A stretch of DNA of 64,000 bases. Source: Chelatococcus reniformis. Lineage in GTDB: Bacteria; Pseudomonadota; Alphaproteobacteria; Rhizobiales; Beijerinckiaceae. The translations under genes and the position numbers were made by a program. The notes under the pieces are model-generated. The model saw only the letters and a program-made list of their open reading frames with translations. It did not search any database and was not told the origin of the DNA. The stretch is taken from NCBI RefSeq assembly GCF_014640075.1, contig NZ_BMGG01000011.1, positions 432-64,431 of the forward strand, in the 5' to 3' direction. Shown piece after piece: positions 40,853 to 49,787 of the stretch (within the stretch, counting starts at the first letter, position 1; the number at the start of each line of letters is the position of its first letter).

Positions 40853-41937
40853 CGATGACGGCTCCGACCAAGATCAGCACGGCCGCTGCGGACGGCCGGA
40901 GCCTGCACATGCTGGGCCGTGCCGGAGAGACCCTCGCCGTCGTGGGCACGGCGCGGGACGACGGCTCCCTCCAGCTCTGTGTCCTGCGCGGATCGGACGT
41001 GATCGCCGAGGCCAGCCTGCGGGCGGGGCCCACGGAGGGCGACGCGCTGCTTGAGCTGACGCGCCCCGACGGCGCGCACCCTGCCGACGCCGAGATCGTA
41101 GCGGCGTTGGCGGAGGCAGCCTTCCAGCGCGTCACCCATGCCGAGCGGCTCCTGTTGCCCGGCTGGACCGGCCGGCCGGCGCTCGCCGGGCTGTCCGCCG
41201 AGACGTGGATCGAGCCCGGGACCGAACGCCCCCACGCCGTCGTGCTTCGCCACGAGTTTTATCAGCTGCCGCTGCTCTGGCGCCATCAGGCGGCGCATGC
41301 CGCCTACCCCCTCGTGCGCTCACGCATTGGGCCTGAGGGGCGCCTGCCGCCGCTGCGGCCGGCGCAGCCCAGCGGCCTCATGTACCAGCGCTGGGTGCCG
41401 CATCTGGATGGCACCCTGTCCCTGCGCGCCATCGATCGCCGCCGCGATCTCAAGCTGTTCCACGGCTGGATGAACCAGCCGCGGGTCGCCTTCTTCTGGG
41501 AGCTGGCGCAAAGCGAAGCGGAGCTCGACCGCTACTTGGCGGACCAGGAAGCCGATCCGCATCTGTTCGGCGTCATCGGCAGTTTCAACGACGAGCCGGT
41601 CGGTTATTTCGAGTTCTACTGGGCGCTCGAGGACCGGCTCGGCCCGCATTACGACGCGGAGGACTTCGACCGCGGCTGGCACGGCCTGATCGGCAACGCC
41701 CGGCACCTGGGGCGCCCCAAGACGCTCGCCTGGTTCCGCTCGCTCACGCACTACCTGTTCCTCGACGAGCCGCGCACGCGCCGCATCGTCGGCGAGCCGC
41801 GCGCCTCGCACCACAAGATGCTGAGCTATTGCGCCGACGTCGCCTACGACAAGGTGAAGGAGTTCGATTTCCCCCATAAGCGGGCGGCCCTGGTGTGCTG
41901 CGAGCGTGAGCGCTTCTTCCGCGAGGTGGTGCTGTGA
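40849..41937 (+). CDS. iucB: IucB-type hydroxylysine acetyltransferase
   Basis: A 362-residue acyltransferase that N-acetylates the N6-hydroxylated diamine before condensation with citrate. The C-terminal GNAT-like part has the IucB/RhbD sequence: LKLFHGWMNQPRVAFFWEL, DPHLFGVIGSFNDEPVGYFE, then FYWALEDRLGPHYDAEDFDR and HHKMLSYCADVAYDKVKEFD. The N-terminal 150 residues are a separate domain common in longer family members. The ATG overlaps the iucA stop by four bases and its own stop overlaps the iucC GTG. Confidence 0.9.
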   Translation: MTMTAPTKISTAAADGRSLHMLGRAGETLAVVGTARDDGSLQLCVLRGSDVIAEASLRAGPTEGDALLELTRPDGAHPADAEIVAALAEAAFQRVTHAERLLLPGWTGRPALAGLSAETWIEPGTERPHAVVLRHEFYQLPLLWRHQAAHAAYPLVRSRIGPEGRLPPLRPAQPSGLMYQRWVPHLDGTLSLRAIDRRRDLKLFHGWMNQPRVAFFWELAQSEAELDRYLADQEADPHLFGVIGSFNDEPVGYFEFYWALEDRLGPHYDAEDFDRGWHGLIGNARHLGRPKTLAWFRSLTHYLFLDEPRTRRIVGEPRASHHKMLSYCADVAYDKVKEFDFPHKRAALVCCERERFFREVVL

Positions 41938-43763
41938 GCCGCGGCCCCCTGCCCGGCGGCGCGCCGGTGGACGCCGAACTCTGGCACGGCCTCAATCGCG
42001 CCGTGATCGCCAAGGCGATCAGCGAGCTCGCCTTCGAGGAGGCGTTTGCGCCGCAGCCGGTCGACGGAGCGGGCCGCGCCTGGAGCCTGCAGCTCGACGA
42101 CACCGTGAGCTACCGCTTCCGGGCCGAGCGCCGGATCTGGGGCAACTTGTCCATCGACCCATCCAGCCTGATGCGCGAAGAGGCCGACGTGGTGGGGCCT
42201 GCCATCGATGCGGCGCGCTTCATGGTCGACGCCCAGGCGGTGCTCGCCATCGAGCCGGATACGCTGTGCATCTACGTCAAGGAGATGCTCAGCACGCTGA
42301 TGGCCGATGCGCGCATCGCGGCGATCAGCGCCGACATGTCCGCCGACGATCTCGTCGCGCTGCCCGACGCCCGCCTCCAGCAATACCTCGACGGCCATCC
42401 CAAGGCGCCGGCCAGCAAGGGACGCATCGGCTGGGGCCTCGGTGACTTCGAGGCCTTCGCGCCGGAGTTCCAGGCCGAGATCCGACTGTTCTGGATCGCC
42501 GCCGATCGCGAGAGCTGCCGCCTGGCGCTGGACGACGACATCGGCGAGACGGACCTGTTGGGCGCCGCCATGGACGCCGACGAGCGCCGCCGGCTCGACG
42601 CGGCCTGCCGCGAAGCCGGCGTGACGGTGGACCGCTACCTCTTGATGCCGGTCCATCCCTGGCAGTGGCAGAACATGGTCGCGGCGCAGTTCGCCGGCGA
42701 GATCGCCGCCGGCCGGCTGGTGCCGCTCGGTGAATTTGGCGACCCTTATCTGGCCCAGCAGTCCCTTCGCACACTCGCCAACGGGCGCTCGCCCCGTGCA
42801 CTCCACGTCAAGGTCGCCCTGACCATCCTGAACACCTCGGCCTGGCGCGGCGTGCCCGGCAAGTATATCGCCGTCGGCCCTGCCTTTTCGAGCTGGCTCG
42901 TGGCCCAGGCGGCCCACGACGCGGAACTCGCCGACGTGGTCGTGCTGCGCGAACGGGCCGGCGCCTTCTATCCGCACCCGCTGTTCGAGCGCATCGAGAA
43001 CGCGCCCTACCAGTTCCGCGAGATGCTCGGCGTCATCTGGCGCGAGCCGCCGGAGGCACGGCTGACTGAAGGCCGGCGGCCGATGATGCTGGGCGCCCTG
43101 ATCAAGACCGGCGCCGACGGCCGTCCGCTCGTCAGCACCCTGATCGCCCGCTCGGGGCTGACGCCGGCCGCCTGGCTGGAGCGGCTGTTCGAGGCCGTCG
43201 TGGTGCCGCTCTACCACTTCATGTGCTGTTACGGCGTCGGCTTCATCGCCCACGGGCAGAACATCACCGTGATCCTCGACGGGACGGTGCCGTGCGGGGT
43301 CGCGCTGAAGGACCTGCAGGGCGACGTCGACCTCGTCGACCAAGACTTCCCCGAGGCCGCCAGCTTGCCGGCCGAGGTGCGGCAGGTGCTGCTGCGCCGC
43401 CCGGCCCTGCATCTGCTCCAGCATTTGCAGACCGGGCACTTCGCCAGCGTGCTGCGCTTTCTCTCTGACGCGCTGGTGCGCCGCGACGGCCTCCCCGAGA
43501 TCGTCTTCTACGGGGCCCTCGCCGCCTCGCTGCGCCGCTATCAGGCGCGCCATCCGGAACTCGCGGAGCGCTTCGCGCTGTTCGAGCTGTTCACGCCGAA
43601 GGTGCCGCGCATCTGCATCAACCGGGTTCGCCTGGCCGCGGGCTACGGCGAGTCCGCCCGCCGCCCGGTGCCCAGCCTCGGTACCGACCTCGTCAATCCG
43701 CTGCACCTCGCCGAGCAATCGGTCGGCCCGACGGGCAGCCTTGCAGGAGTCCAACCATCATGA
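41934..43763 (+). CDS. iucC: IucC-type NIS siderophore synthetase
   Basis: A 609-residue second NIS synthetase that adds the second hydroxamate arm to complete the siderophore. It shows the same landmarks as IucA: LLMPVHPWQWQNMVAAQFAG, SLRTLANGRSPRALHVKVAL with NTSAWRGVPGKYIA, and CYGVGFIAHGQNITVILDG followed by ALKDLQGDVDLV. Length and domain layout are normal. The GTG start overlaps the iucB stop (GTGA), and its stop overlaps iucD (ATGA). Two such synthetases plus one hydroxylase and one acetyltransferase are the full aerobactin-type set. Confidence 0.93.
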   Translation: MSRGPLPGGAPVDAELWHGLNRAVIAKAISELAFEEAFAPQPVDGAGRAWSLQLDDTVSYRFRAERRIWGNLSIDPSSLMREEADVVGPAIDAARFMVDAQAVLAIEPDTLCIYVKEMLSTLMADARIAAISADMSADDLVALPDARLQQYLDGHPKAPASKGRIGWGLGDFEAFAPEFQAEIRLFWIAADRESCRLALDDDIGETDLLGAAMDADERRRLDAACREAGVTVDRYLLMPVHPWQWQNMVAAQFAGEIAAGRLVPLGEFGDPYLAQQSLRTLANGRSPRALHVKVALTILNTSAWRGVPGKYIAVGPAFSSWLVAQAAHDAELADVVVLRERAGAFYPHPLFERIENAPYQFREMLGVIWREPPEARLTEGRRPMMLGALIKTGADGRPLVSTLIARSGLTPAAWLERLFEAVVVPLYHFMCCYGVGFIAHGQNITVILDGTVPCGVALKDLQGDVDLVDQDFPEAASLPAEVRQVLLRRPALHLLQHLQTGHFASVLRFLSDALVRRDGLPEIVFYGALAASLRRYQARHPELAERFALFELFTPKVPRICINRVRLAAGYGESARRPVPSLGTDLVNPLHLAEQSVGPTGSLAGVQPS

Positions 43764-45070
43764 CCAGCGAGCCGCTCGACCTTGCCGGCGTTGGAATCGG
43801 CCCATTCAATCTCAGCCTAGCGGCCCAGCTCGACGCCATCGACGGCGTTGACGCGCGCTTCTTCGACCAGCAGCCCGGGTTCGACTGGCACCCGGGCATG
43901 ATGCTGCCGGACGTCACCTTGCAGACGTCGTTCCTGAAGGATCTGGTGACGGCCACCAACCCGACCAGCCCCTGGAGCTTCCTCGCCTATCTCGTCGCGC
44001 ACAAGCGCTTCTACGATTTCCTGAACGCCGAGTTCGCGGCGATCCCGCGCCAGGAGTTCGCGCGGTACCTCGGCTGGGTCGCCGCCCGGCTGCCCAGCCT
44101 CCAGTTCGCGACGCCCATCGACGACATCACCTTCGACGGGCGCGAGTTCGTCCTCGCCAGCCAGGGCAGCCGCATCCGCGCCCGCAACGTCGCCCTCGGC
44201 GTCGGTCTCCAGCCGGCTCTGCCCGCCTTCGCGGCGAAGCTGACCGGCCACGATCATTTCCATTCCTCGCGCACGGCGTTCGAGATCGACCGCACGGCGG
44301 GCAAGCGGGTGGCGGTGATCGGTGGCGGGCAGAGCGGCGCCGAGATCGTGCTGCACCTGCTCGGACGGGGCGCCAGCGCCCCCGCGCACATCGACTGGAT
44401 CAGCATGCGGCCGAACTACCAGCCGCTGGACGAGACGCCGTTCACCAACGAGCTGTTCACGCCGCAGTACATGCAGAGCTTCCACAATCTGCCGGAGGCG
44501 CGCCGCGCCTCCGTCGTCGAGCGCGACAAGCTCGCCGGCGACGGCGTCTCCGCGGCGACGCTCAGTGCCATCTATCGCCGGCTCTACACGTTGCAGCATA
44601 TCGAGAACGCCGCCGTCACCACGGCGCTGCTGCCGCACCGGGAGGTCCTCGACGTCGACCAGAGCGGCCGCGGCGTCCGCCTGATCATGCGCAACGGGCT
44701 CGACGGCCGCATGGAATTCGCCCAGGCCGACATGATCGTGCTGGCAACCGGCTACAGCTTCCGCCTGCCGGAGTGCCTGGCGCCGCTCGCCGGTCGGCTC
44801 GCCCTCGACAGCTCCGGGCGCCTGCGCCTCGATGCGGATTTCGCCGTCCACTGGGACGGCCCCAAGTCCAATCGCATCTTCGCCCTCAATGCCGGCCTCA
44901 TCAGCCACGGCATCGCCGAGCCGCAACTGAGCCTGATGGCCTGGCGCAGCGCCGTGATCGCCAATGCGGTCGCTGGCCGGCCGCACTTCGACGTCGACAT
45001 GCCGCCCGGCTTCGTCGAATGGAGCGCGGGTGCCGGCGAGCACTCGGCGCCGTCGACGATGTCGACCTGA
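43760..45070 (+). CDS. iucD: IucD-type lysine/diamine N-hydroxylase
   Basis: A 436-residue flavin N-hydroxylating monooxygenase that makes the hydroxylamine of the siderophore arm. FAD site: DLAGVGIGPFNLSLAAQLDA; substrate-side motif WHPGMMLPDVTLQTSFLKDL; NADPH site AVIGGGQSGAEIVLHLL; C-terminal ATGYSFRLPECLAPL. These are shared by lysine 6-hydroxylases (IucD) and diaminopropane hydroxylases (RhbE). No diaminopropane-forming genes (rhbA/rhbB type) are in the cluster, so lysine is the likelier substrate. It closes the four-gene operon. Confidence 0.92.
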   Translation: MTSEPLDLAGVGIGPFNLSLAAQLDAIDGVDARFFDQQPGFDWHPGMMLPDVTLQTSFLKDLVTATNPTSPWSFLAYLVAHKRFYDFLNAEFAAIPRQEFARYLGWVAARLPSLQFATPIDDITFDGREFVLASQGSRIRARNVALGVGLQPALPAFAAKLTGHDHFHSSRTAFEIDRTAGKRVAVIGGGQSGAEIVLHLLGRGASAPAHIDWISMRPNYQPLDETPFTNELFTPQYMQSFHNLPEARRASVVERDKLAGDGVSAATLSAIYRRLYTLQHIENAAVTTALLPHREVLDVDQSGRGVRLIMRNGLDGRMEFAQADMIVLATGYSFRLPECLAPLAGRLALDSSGRLRLDADFAVHWDGPKSNRIFALNAGLISHGIAEPQLSLMAWRSAVIANAVAGRPHFDVDMPPGFVEWSAGAGEHSAPSTMST

Positions 45071-45444
45071 CAGCTGCCGGAGCGCCGGACGTCCGCCACA
45101 TGGATGCCGAGAGCCTTCGAGCAGATCGTCCGACCTCAGGATACTCCAGGGATCGGCGGCGCTGTCGTGCATTCTGACCGTGCTCGGGCTTGTGATTCTG
45201 GCGATCGGCCTGCTGCGGCCCCCTCCATGCGCCTTTGGCGCCTTGCTCGCTCGCCAGTGTGCTGTTCGGCGTGGCCCCTGGAGCGAAGCGGTGAATCTTG
45301 CCCCGCGTCCGCCACGTCGCCGCGCAGACGGTCTCCTGCAACTCCAGCGGATACCGCTCTGCACGTGGAACTCATATCGTTATTCCCGGGGTCGTGTGTA
45401 AGCTGCGCAGGGCGACGAAGAGCGCCCGCTTGGGAGGATCGACC
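45071..45444. other. Interval after iucD
   Basis: These 374 bases have no gene with a believable start. One plus-strand frame contains a hydrophobic stretch (SAALSCILTVLGLVILAIGL) but lacks a start codon and ribosome site. The last 60 bases, with CGTGGAACTCATATCGTTAT, are a plausible promoter for the beta-propeller gene. Confidence 0.4.
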
Positions 45445-47070
45445 ATGGCAGGAGCAAAAAGGGCCGTTGCGGCCATCGGCATCATCTTGAGTTCGAGCGC
45501 GATCGCCGGGGCGGCGAACTACAAGGCCGAGGTGCTCGTCCCCGGCTCGGCCTTTCACGGTGTTCATGGTCTTGCCGTCGATCAGGAGGGCCGGCTGCTG
45601 GCGGGCAGCGTGGTCGGGCAGGCCGTCTACGAGGTCGACCGCGGCAACGGCACCGCCAAGGTTGTGGTCGGGCCACCCATGGGCATGGCCGACGACATCG
45701 CAGTCGCCCCCGACGGCACCATCGCCTGGACGGGCTTCCTTACGGGCGACCTCTACACGCGCAAGGGCGACGGCCCGATCCTGAAGGTCGCCAGCGGCTT
45801 GCCGGGCCTTAACTCGCTCGCCTACAGAAAGGATGGTCGCCTCTACGCCACCCAGGTGTTCCTGGGCGACGCCCTCTACGAGATCGACACGAAGGGCGAG
45901 AAGCCGCCGCGCAAGATCATGGAGAACATGGGCGGTCTCAACGGCTTCGAGTTCGGGCCGGACGGCCTGCTCTACGGGCCCCTGTGGTTCAAGGGCCAGG
46001 TCGCCAAGGTCGACGTCGACAAGCCCGAGCTCACCGTCGTGGCCGATGGCTTCAAGGTGCCCGCGGCGGCCAATTTCGATTCCAAGGGCAACCTCTACGT
46101 CATCGACACCAACGTGGGCGAGCTCGTGCGGGTGGATCCTGGGACGGGGCAGAAGACCGCGGTCGCCAAGCTCAAGACCGCGCTCGACAATCTGGCGATC
46201 GACAGCTCCGACAAGATCTACGTCTCCAACATGGCGGACAACGGCATCCAGGAGGTCGATCCGGCGACGGGCGCGGTCAAGCAGGTCATCGCCGGCAAGC
46301 TCGCCGTCCCCGGCGGCCTGGCGGTCACGGCGGACGGTGGTCGTGAGACGCTGCACGTCGCCGACGTCTTCGCCTACCGCTCGGTCGATGGCGGCAGCGG
46401 GGCTGTCAAGGACGTGGCGCGCGTGCACAGCGATGACACGCCGCTCGAGTATCCGGTGAATATCAGCGTCAACAAGGACCACGCGGTGCTGTCGAGCTGG
46501 TCGACCGGCACCGTGCAGGTCTTCGACCGCCAGACGGGCAAGCGGCTGGAGATCATCCACAAGCTCCAGTCGCCGGGCAATGCGGTGGAGTTGCCCGGCG
46601 GCGGCCTTCTCGTGGCCGAGATCGGCACGGGCTCGCTGCTGAAGATGTCGGGCGAGCACGGCAGCGACCGCAAGGCCGTCGCGACGGGGCTGGCCGAGCC
46701 TGTCGGGCTGGTCGTCACCGAACCCGATACCGCGTACGTCACCGAAGCGAGCGGTGGGCAGCTGACCCGGGTCGACCTGGCGACCGGTGCCAAGACCGTG
46801 GTGGCCAAGGGCCTGCAGCGGCCCGAAGGGCTCGCGGCGGCGCCCGACGGCACCTTGATCGTGGCGGAAGCCGGCGCCAGGCGACTGGTCGCCGTGGATC
46901 CCAGGTCGGGGCAGACCAAGGAGATCGTTGGCGGGCTGCCGGTCGACCTGCCGGCGCCCGCCGGCATACCGTCCTCCTTCGTGCCGGTGGGCGTGGCCGT
47001 GGGCCCGTCAGGCACGATCTACGTGACGTCGAACTCCGAGAACGCGATCTACAAGGTCACCAAGAAATAG
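45445..47070 (+). CDS. Secreted beta-propeller protein (SMP-30/NHL-like)
   Basis: A 541-residue exported protein with signal peptide (AVAAIGIILSSSAIAGA). The rest is repeated beta-propeller units, e.g. GVHGLAVDQEGRLLAGSVVG, MADDIAVAPDGTIAWTGFL, GLNGFEFGPDGLLYGPLWF and PEGLAAAPDGTLIVAEAGAR. The hDLxxxPDGxhhh repeat is that of SMP-30/gluconolactonase or NHL proteins. GGGAGG lies before the ATG. It could be a lactonase or a scaffold. Its place beyond iucD may be coincidental, though an esterase-like role in siderophore handling is conceivable. The catalytic metal site was not confidently mapped. Confidence 0.8.
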   Translation: MAGAKRAVAAIGIILSSSAIAGAANYKAEVLVPGSAFHGVHGLAVDQEGRLLAGSVVGQAVYEVDRGNGTAKVVVGPPMGMADDIAVAPDGTIAWTGFLTGDLYTRKGDGPILKVASGLPGLNSLAYRKDGRLYATQVFLGDALYEIDTKGEKPPRKIMENMGGLNGFEFGPDGLLYGPLWFKGQVAKVDVDKPELTVVADGFKVPAAANFDSKGNLYVIDTNVGELVRVDPGTGQKTAVAKLKTALDNLAIDSSDKIYVSNMADNGIQEVDPATGAVKQVIAGKLAVPGGLAVTADGGRETLHVADVFAYRSVDGGSGAVKDVARVHSDDTPLEYPVNISVNKDHAVLSSWSTGTVQVFDRQTGKRLEIIHKLQSPGNAVELPGGGLLVAEIGTGSLLKMSGEHGSDRKAVATGLAEPVGLVVTEPDTAYVTEASGGQLTRVDLATGAKTVVAKGLQRPEGLAAAPDGTLIVAEAGARRLVAVDPRSGQTKEIVGGLPVDLPAPAGIPSSFVPVGVAVGPSGTIYVTSNSENAIYKVTKK

Positions 47071-47177
47071 GGACGACGAAGTATTTGCGATGTTCCGTCA
47101 TGGCCGTGCGCGTTTCGACCATCTAAATCGCAAAATACATCGGTTCACCACGGCTTATTACTTGTAGAATTTCTAAC

Positions 47178-47251
47178 AAATGCTCTAGATAGTTTGTTTT
47201 GTCGCGTTTTCTTCACGCAAACCGGCGACAACTTCGCTCGAAAACGCTCTA
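47178..47251. repeat. Dispersed intergenic repeat, family 1, copy C (partial)
   Basis: It matches copies A and B over GTCGCGTTTTCTTCACGCAA, ACCGGCGACAACTTCGCTCG and the end AACGCTCTAG; the first hairpin of the element is missing. It lies between convergent genes, and its last bases provide the TAG stop of the SDR gene. Confidence 0.75.
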
Positions 47252-48094
47252 GCGCGGGCTCCGCGCCTCCGCCCTGTCCAGCGCCGCTGCGATCGTCGCG
47301 AAGCGCTCGTCGACCTCGTCGCGCATCTCGGGATGCGTGAACACGTAGAGTGTCTCCTCCCGGATCGCCGCCAGCACCTGCGCGGCGATGGCGGCCGGAT
47401 CGAGCCCGGAGCGGACGCGCGCGGCGATGTCCGCCGCGAAGGTGCCCGCGGCGCTGGCCGGGTCGGGCGCCCGCGCCATGCCGTAGCGCTCGGGCCGGTT
47501 GCGCCCGCTCTCGCTGATGCGGGTGCGAACGAACCCGGGGCATAGCACGCTCACGCCGATGCCGTGCGGTGCGAGTTGCTGGGCCAGCCCCTCCGACATG
47601 GCGACCACGGCGAACTTGCTGGCGACATAGGGGCTGAAGCCGAGGCCGCATTGCAGCCCGGCGAGGGAGGCGGTGTTGACGATGTGGCCGCCTTCGCCGT
47701 GGGCGCGGAGGTGCGGCACGAAGGTGCGGATGCCGTGCAGCACTCCCATCAGATTGACGTCGATCACCCAGCGCCAGTCGTCGAGCGAGATGTCGTCGAC
47801 GCCGCCTCCCCCGGCGACGCCGGCATTGTTGCAGACCACGTGGACACGGCCGAACGCTTCGTAGGCCGCCTCGGCCGCGCGCTCGATGCTGGTCGGGTCG
47901 GCGACGTCGCAGATCACGCCGCGCGCGTCCGCTCCCCGGCCCTTCAACTCCTCGACCGCGACGGTCAGCGCCGCCGCCTCGATGTCGGCAAGCATCACCT
48001 TCATGCCCGCCCCCGCCAATGCCGTGCCGAGCGCGAGGCCGATGCCGCTCGCCCCGCCGGTCACGAAAGCCGTCTTGCCTGCAAGCTCGCGCAT
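47249..48094 (-). CDS. Short-chain dehydrogenase/reductase
   Basis: A 281-residue classical SDR using NAD(P). Cofactor loop TAFVTGGASGIGLALGTALA, NNAG motif VVCNNAGVAGGGGVDD, catalytic Ser in IVNTASLAGLQCGLG and YxxxK as SPYVASKFAVVAMSEGLA. VLCPGFVRTRISESGRN follows, as in the family. The substrate is unknown. GGGGGA is placed well before the ATG. It is downstream of the luciferase-like monooxygenase gene on the same strand (78 bases), so both may act on one substrate. Confidence 0.9.
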   Translation of the reverse strand: MRELAGKTAFVTGGASGIGLALGTALAGAGMKVMLADIEAAALTVAVEELKGRGADARGVICDVADPTSIERAAEAAYEAFGRVHVVCNNAGVAGGGGVDDISLDDWRWVIDVNLMGVLHGIRTFVPHLRAHGEGGHIVNTASLAGLQCGLGFSPYVASKFAVVAMSEGLAQQLAPHGIGVSVLCPGFVRTRISESGRNRPERYGMARAPDPASAAGTFAADIAARVRSGLDPAAIAAQVLAAIREETLYVFTHPEMRDEVDERFATIAAALDRAEARSPR

Positions 48095-48172
48095 GTGTCC
48101 CCCATGAGACTGCTGGTTCCAGTGCCAGGCGCGCCAGCGGAGCGGCGCATGGCCGCCCCGCCGGCCCTTCGC

Positions 48173-49273
48173 TTACGCGGCGCGGACCAGGCCGGTGTCG
48201 AGATGTGTCAGACGCGGCATCACCTCCTGCGCCAGCAGGCTGAGCGAATGGTGCCAGGCCTCGGGCTCGTGCTTGTAGTCGAAGCCGAACACCAGGAGCG
48301 TACCGAAGCCACCGACCTCGTCGTAGATGGCCTCGATCTTCTCGGCCACCGTGGACGGTGAGCCGACGATCCAGTTGTGGCGGGCGCAATACTCGACCGT
48401 GACGTCGCTGTCCGGCACGTCCGGCGTCGCCTTGAGGTAGTCCTTGAAGCCGAAATGGCCGAGCAGCGGCAGGAAATACTCACCCATCATCCGGCCCATC
48501 ATGTCGCCGGTCGACAGCCGCCACGCCTCCTCGTCGGTGTCCGCCACGAACACCTCGCGCACCAGCCGCCAATCTCCGCGGTTGGGCGTGCGCCCGGTCC
48601 TGGCCGCGCCGATCTCCACCGATTCCCAGTGGCTGCCGACGTAGGCCGGATTGAGATTGAGGCTCATCGGGATGAAGCCGTGCTCCCCCGCGAGCTTCAG
48701 CGTGTCCGAACCCTTGCTCAGCCCCGCCACGCCGATCGGCGGATGGGGCGCCTGCACCGGCTTGATGTGCGGCTTGAGGAAGTCGAACATCGTGTCGGGC
48801 TTGGTGACGGACCAGTATTTGCCCTCGTAGGTGAACGGGGCGGGCTCGCTCCACAGGCGCAGGATGATGTCCAGCGCCTCACGGGTCATCTCGCGGTTCT
48901 GGCCGGACATGCCGTCGACGTGGAACATGGCCCAATCGCTCGGCAGCCCGCTGGCCGCGACGCCGAAGTTCAGCCGGCCACCCGAGAGATGGTCGAGCAT
49001 CGCCACGCGGTTGGCGAGCTCGGCCGGATGGTGGTAGGGCAGCAGGAAGCCGCCGGGGCCGAGGCGGATGTTCTTCGTCTGCAGGATGGCCTGGGCGAGC
49101 AGCAGGTCGGGCGCCGGATTGGGCTCCCACGGCGCGGTGTGATGCTCGCCGATCCACGCCTCGCGATAACCGAGCTCGTCGAGCCAGCGCAGCACCTGAA
49201 GATCCCAGTCCTGGCCTTCCTTGAGGCCGCACTCCGGCGGATGCGACGGCATCGCGAAGTATCCGATGTCCAT
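48173..49273 (-). CDS. LLM-class flavin-dependent monooxygenase
   Basis: A 366-residue bacterial-luciferase-like TIM-barrel enzyme that uses reduced FMN. Typical stretches: WLDELGYREAWIGEHHTAPW, ILQTKNIRLGPGGFLLPYHH, ANRVAMLDHLSGGRLNFGVA, and the C-terminal IVGSPSTVAEKIEAIYDEVG. This N-terminal type is close to alkanal- and limonene-monooxygenase-like proteins. The substrate is not readable from sequence. ATG 49273 follows AAGGA. It probably forms a two-gene unit with the SDR gene. Confidence 0.88.
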   Translation of the reverse strand: MDIGYFAMPSHPPECGLKEGQDWDLQVLRWLDELGYREAWIGEHHTAPWEPNPAPDLLLAQAILQTKNIRLGPGGFLLPYHHPAELANRVAMLDHLSGGRLNFGVAASGLPSDWAMFHVDGMSGQNREMTREALDIILRLWSEPAPFTYEGKYWSVTKPDTMFDFLKPHIKPVQAPHPPIGVAGLSKGSDTLKLAGEHGFIPMSLNLNPAYVGSHWESVEIGAARTGRTPNRGDWRLVREVFVADTDEEAWRLSTGDMMGRMMGEYFLPLLGHFGFKDYLKATPDVPDSDVTVEYCARHNWIVGSPSTVAEKIEAIYDEVGGFGTLLVFGFDYKHEPEAWHHSLSLLAQEVMPRLTHLDTGLVRAA

Positions 49274-49787
49274 GGCGTTTCCTTTCCCTGTCGTGATCGA
49301 TACGGCGCGTCTTGGTGCGCGCACGGCGACGGTGAACGGTGAGCCTGCTCAAGCCGGTTGTCGACATGTGCTTTCGCACGACAGAGCGGTCCGCGGCGAG
49401 ACAGGCCAAACGCCCAACGCCGGGCGGATCCGGCCCTCGTCGCGACCGACGGTCGTCAGAATGAGCGCCGCAACCTGCGGATCAAAGCGGCGGGCACCCA
49501 GGGGCGTCCGCGCCGTCGTCCGGTGCGCTCTCTGTAGCCGAAGCGCAACAGGCACTGGCAAAGCCGACTCGAACCGGAGCAGCGACGTTGTCGGGCATTT
49601 CGAGCGGAACGGCCGCCCTGGCCCTTCCTCAGGGTGTTCGGCTCCAGTGGATCCCGGATGAACGACCGGCCATTTTAGAACGGATACAAACTATTGGAAT
49701 TGCAAGGATAATCCCACCGCGGTAAGCGCTTGGCTGACGGCCTCCGGATCTGCGCAGGTGCCGCTCGCGGCTGGCCGCAGATGGTTG
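49274..49787. promoter_or_regulatory. Regulatory interval upstream of fecI
   Basis: This 514-base interval has no convincing gene. Near 49672-49712 it becomes AT-rich (CATTTTAGAACGGATACAAA then CTATTGGAATTGCAAGGATA), a probable iron-regulated promoter for fecI. The TTTAGAA half resembles one arm of an Irr-type element, but no matching second arm is clear. Confidence 0.4.

Noticed and set aside
43817-45364. 515-codon open frame on the minus strand
   Set aside because: It is antisense to iucD; the real gene has clear FAD and NADPH motifs.
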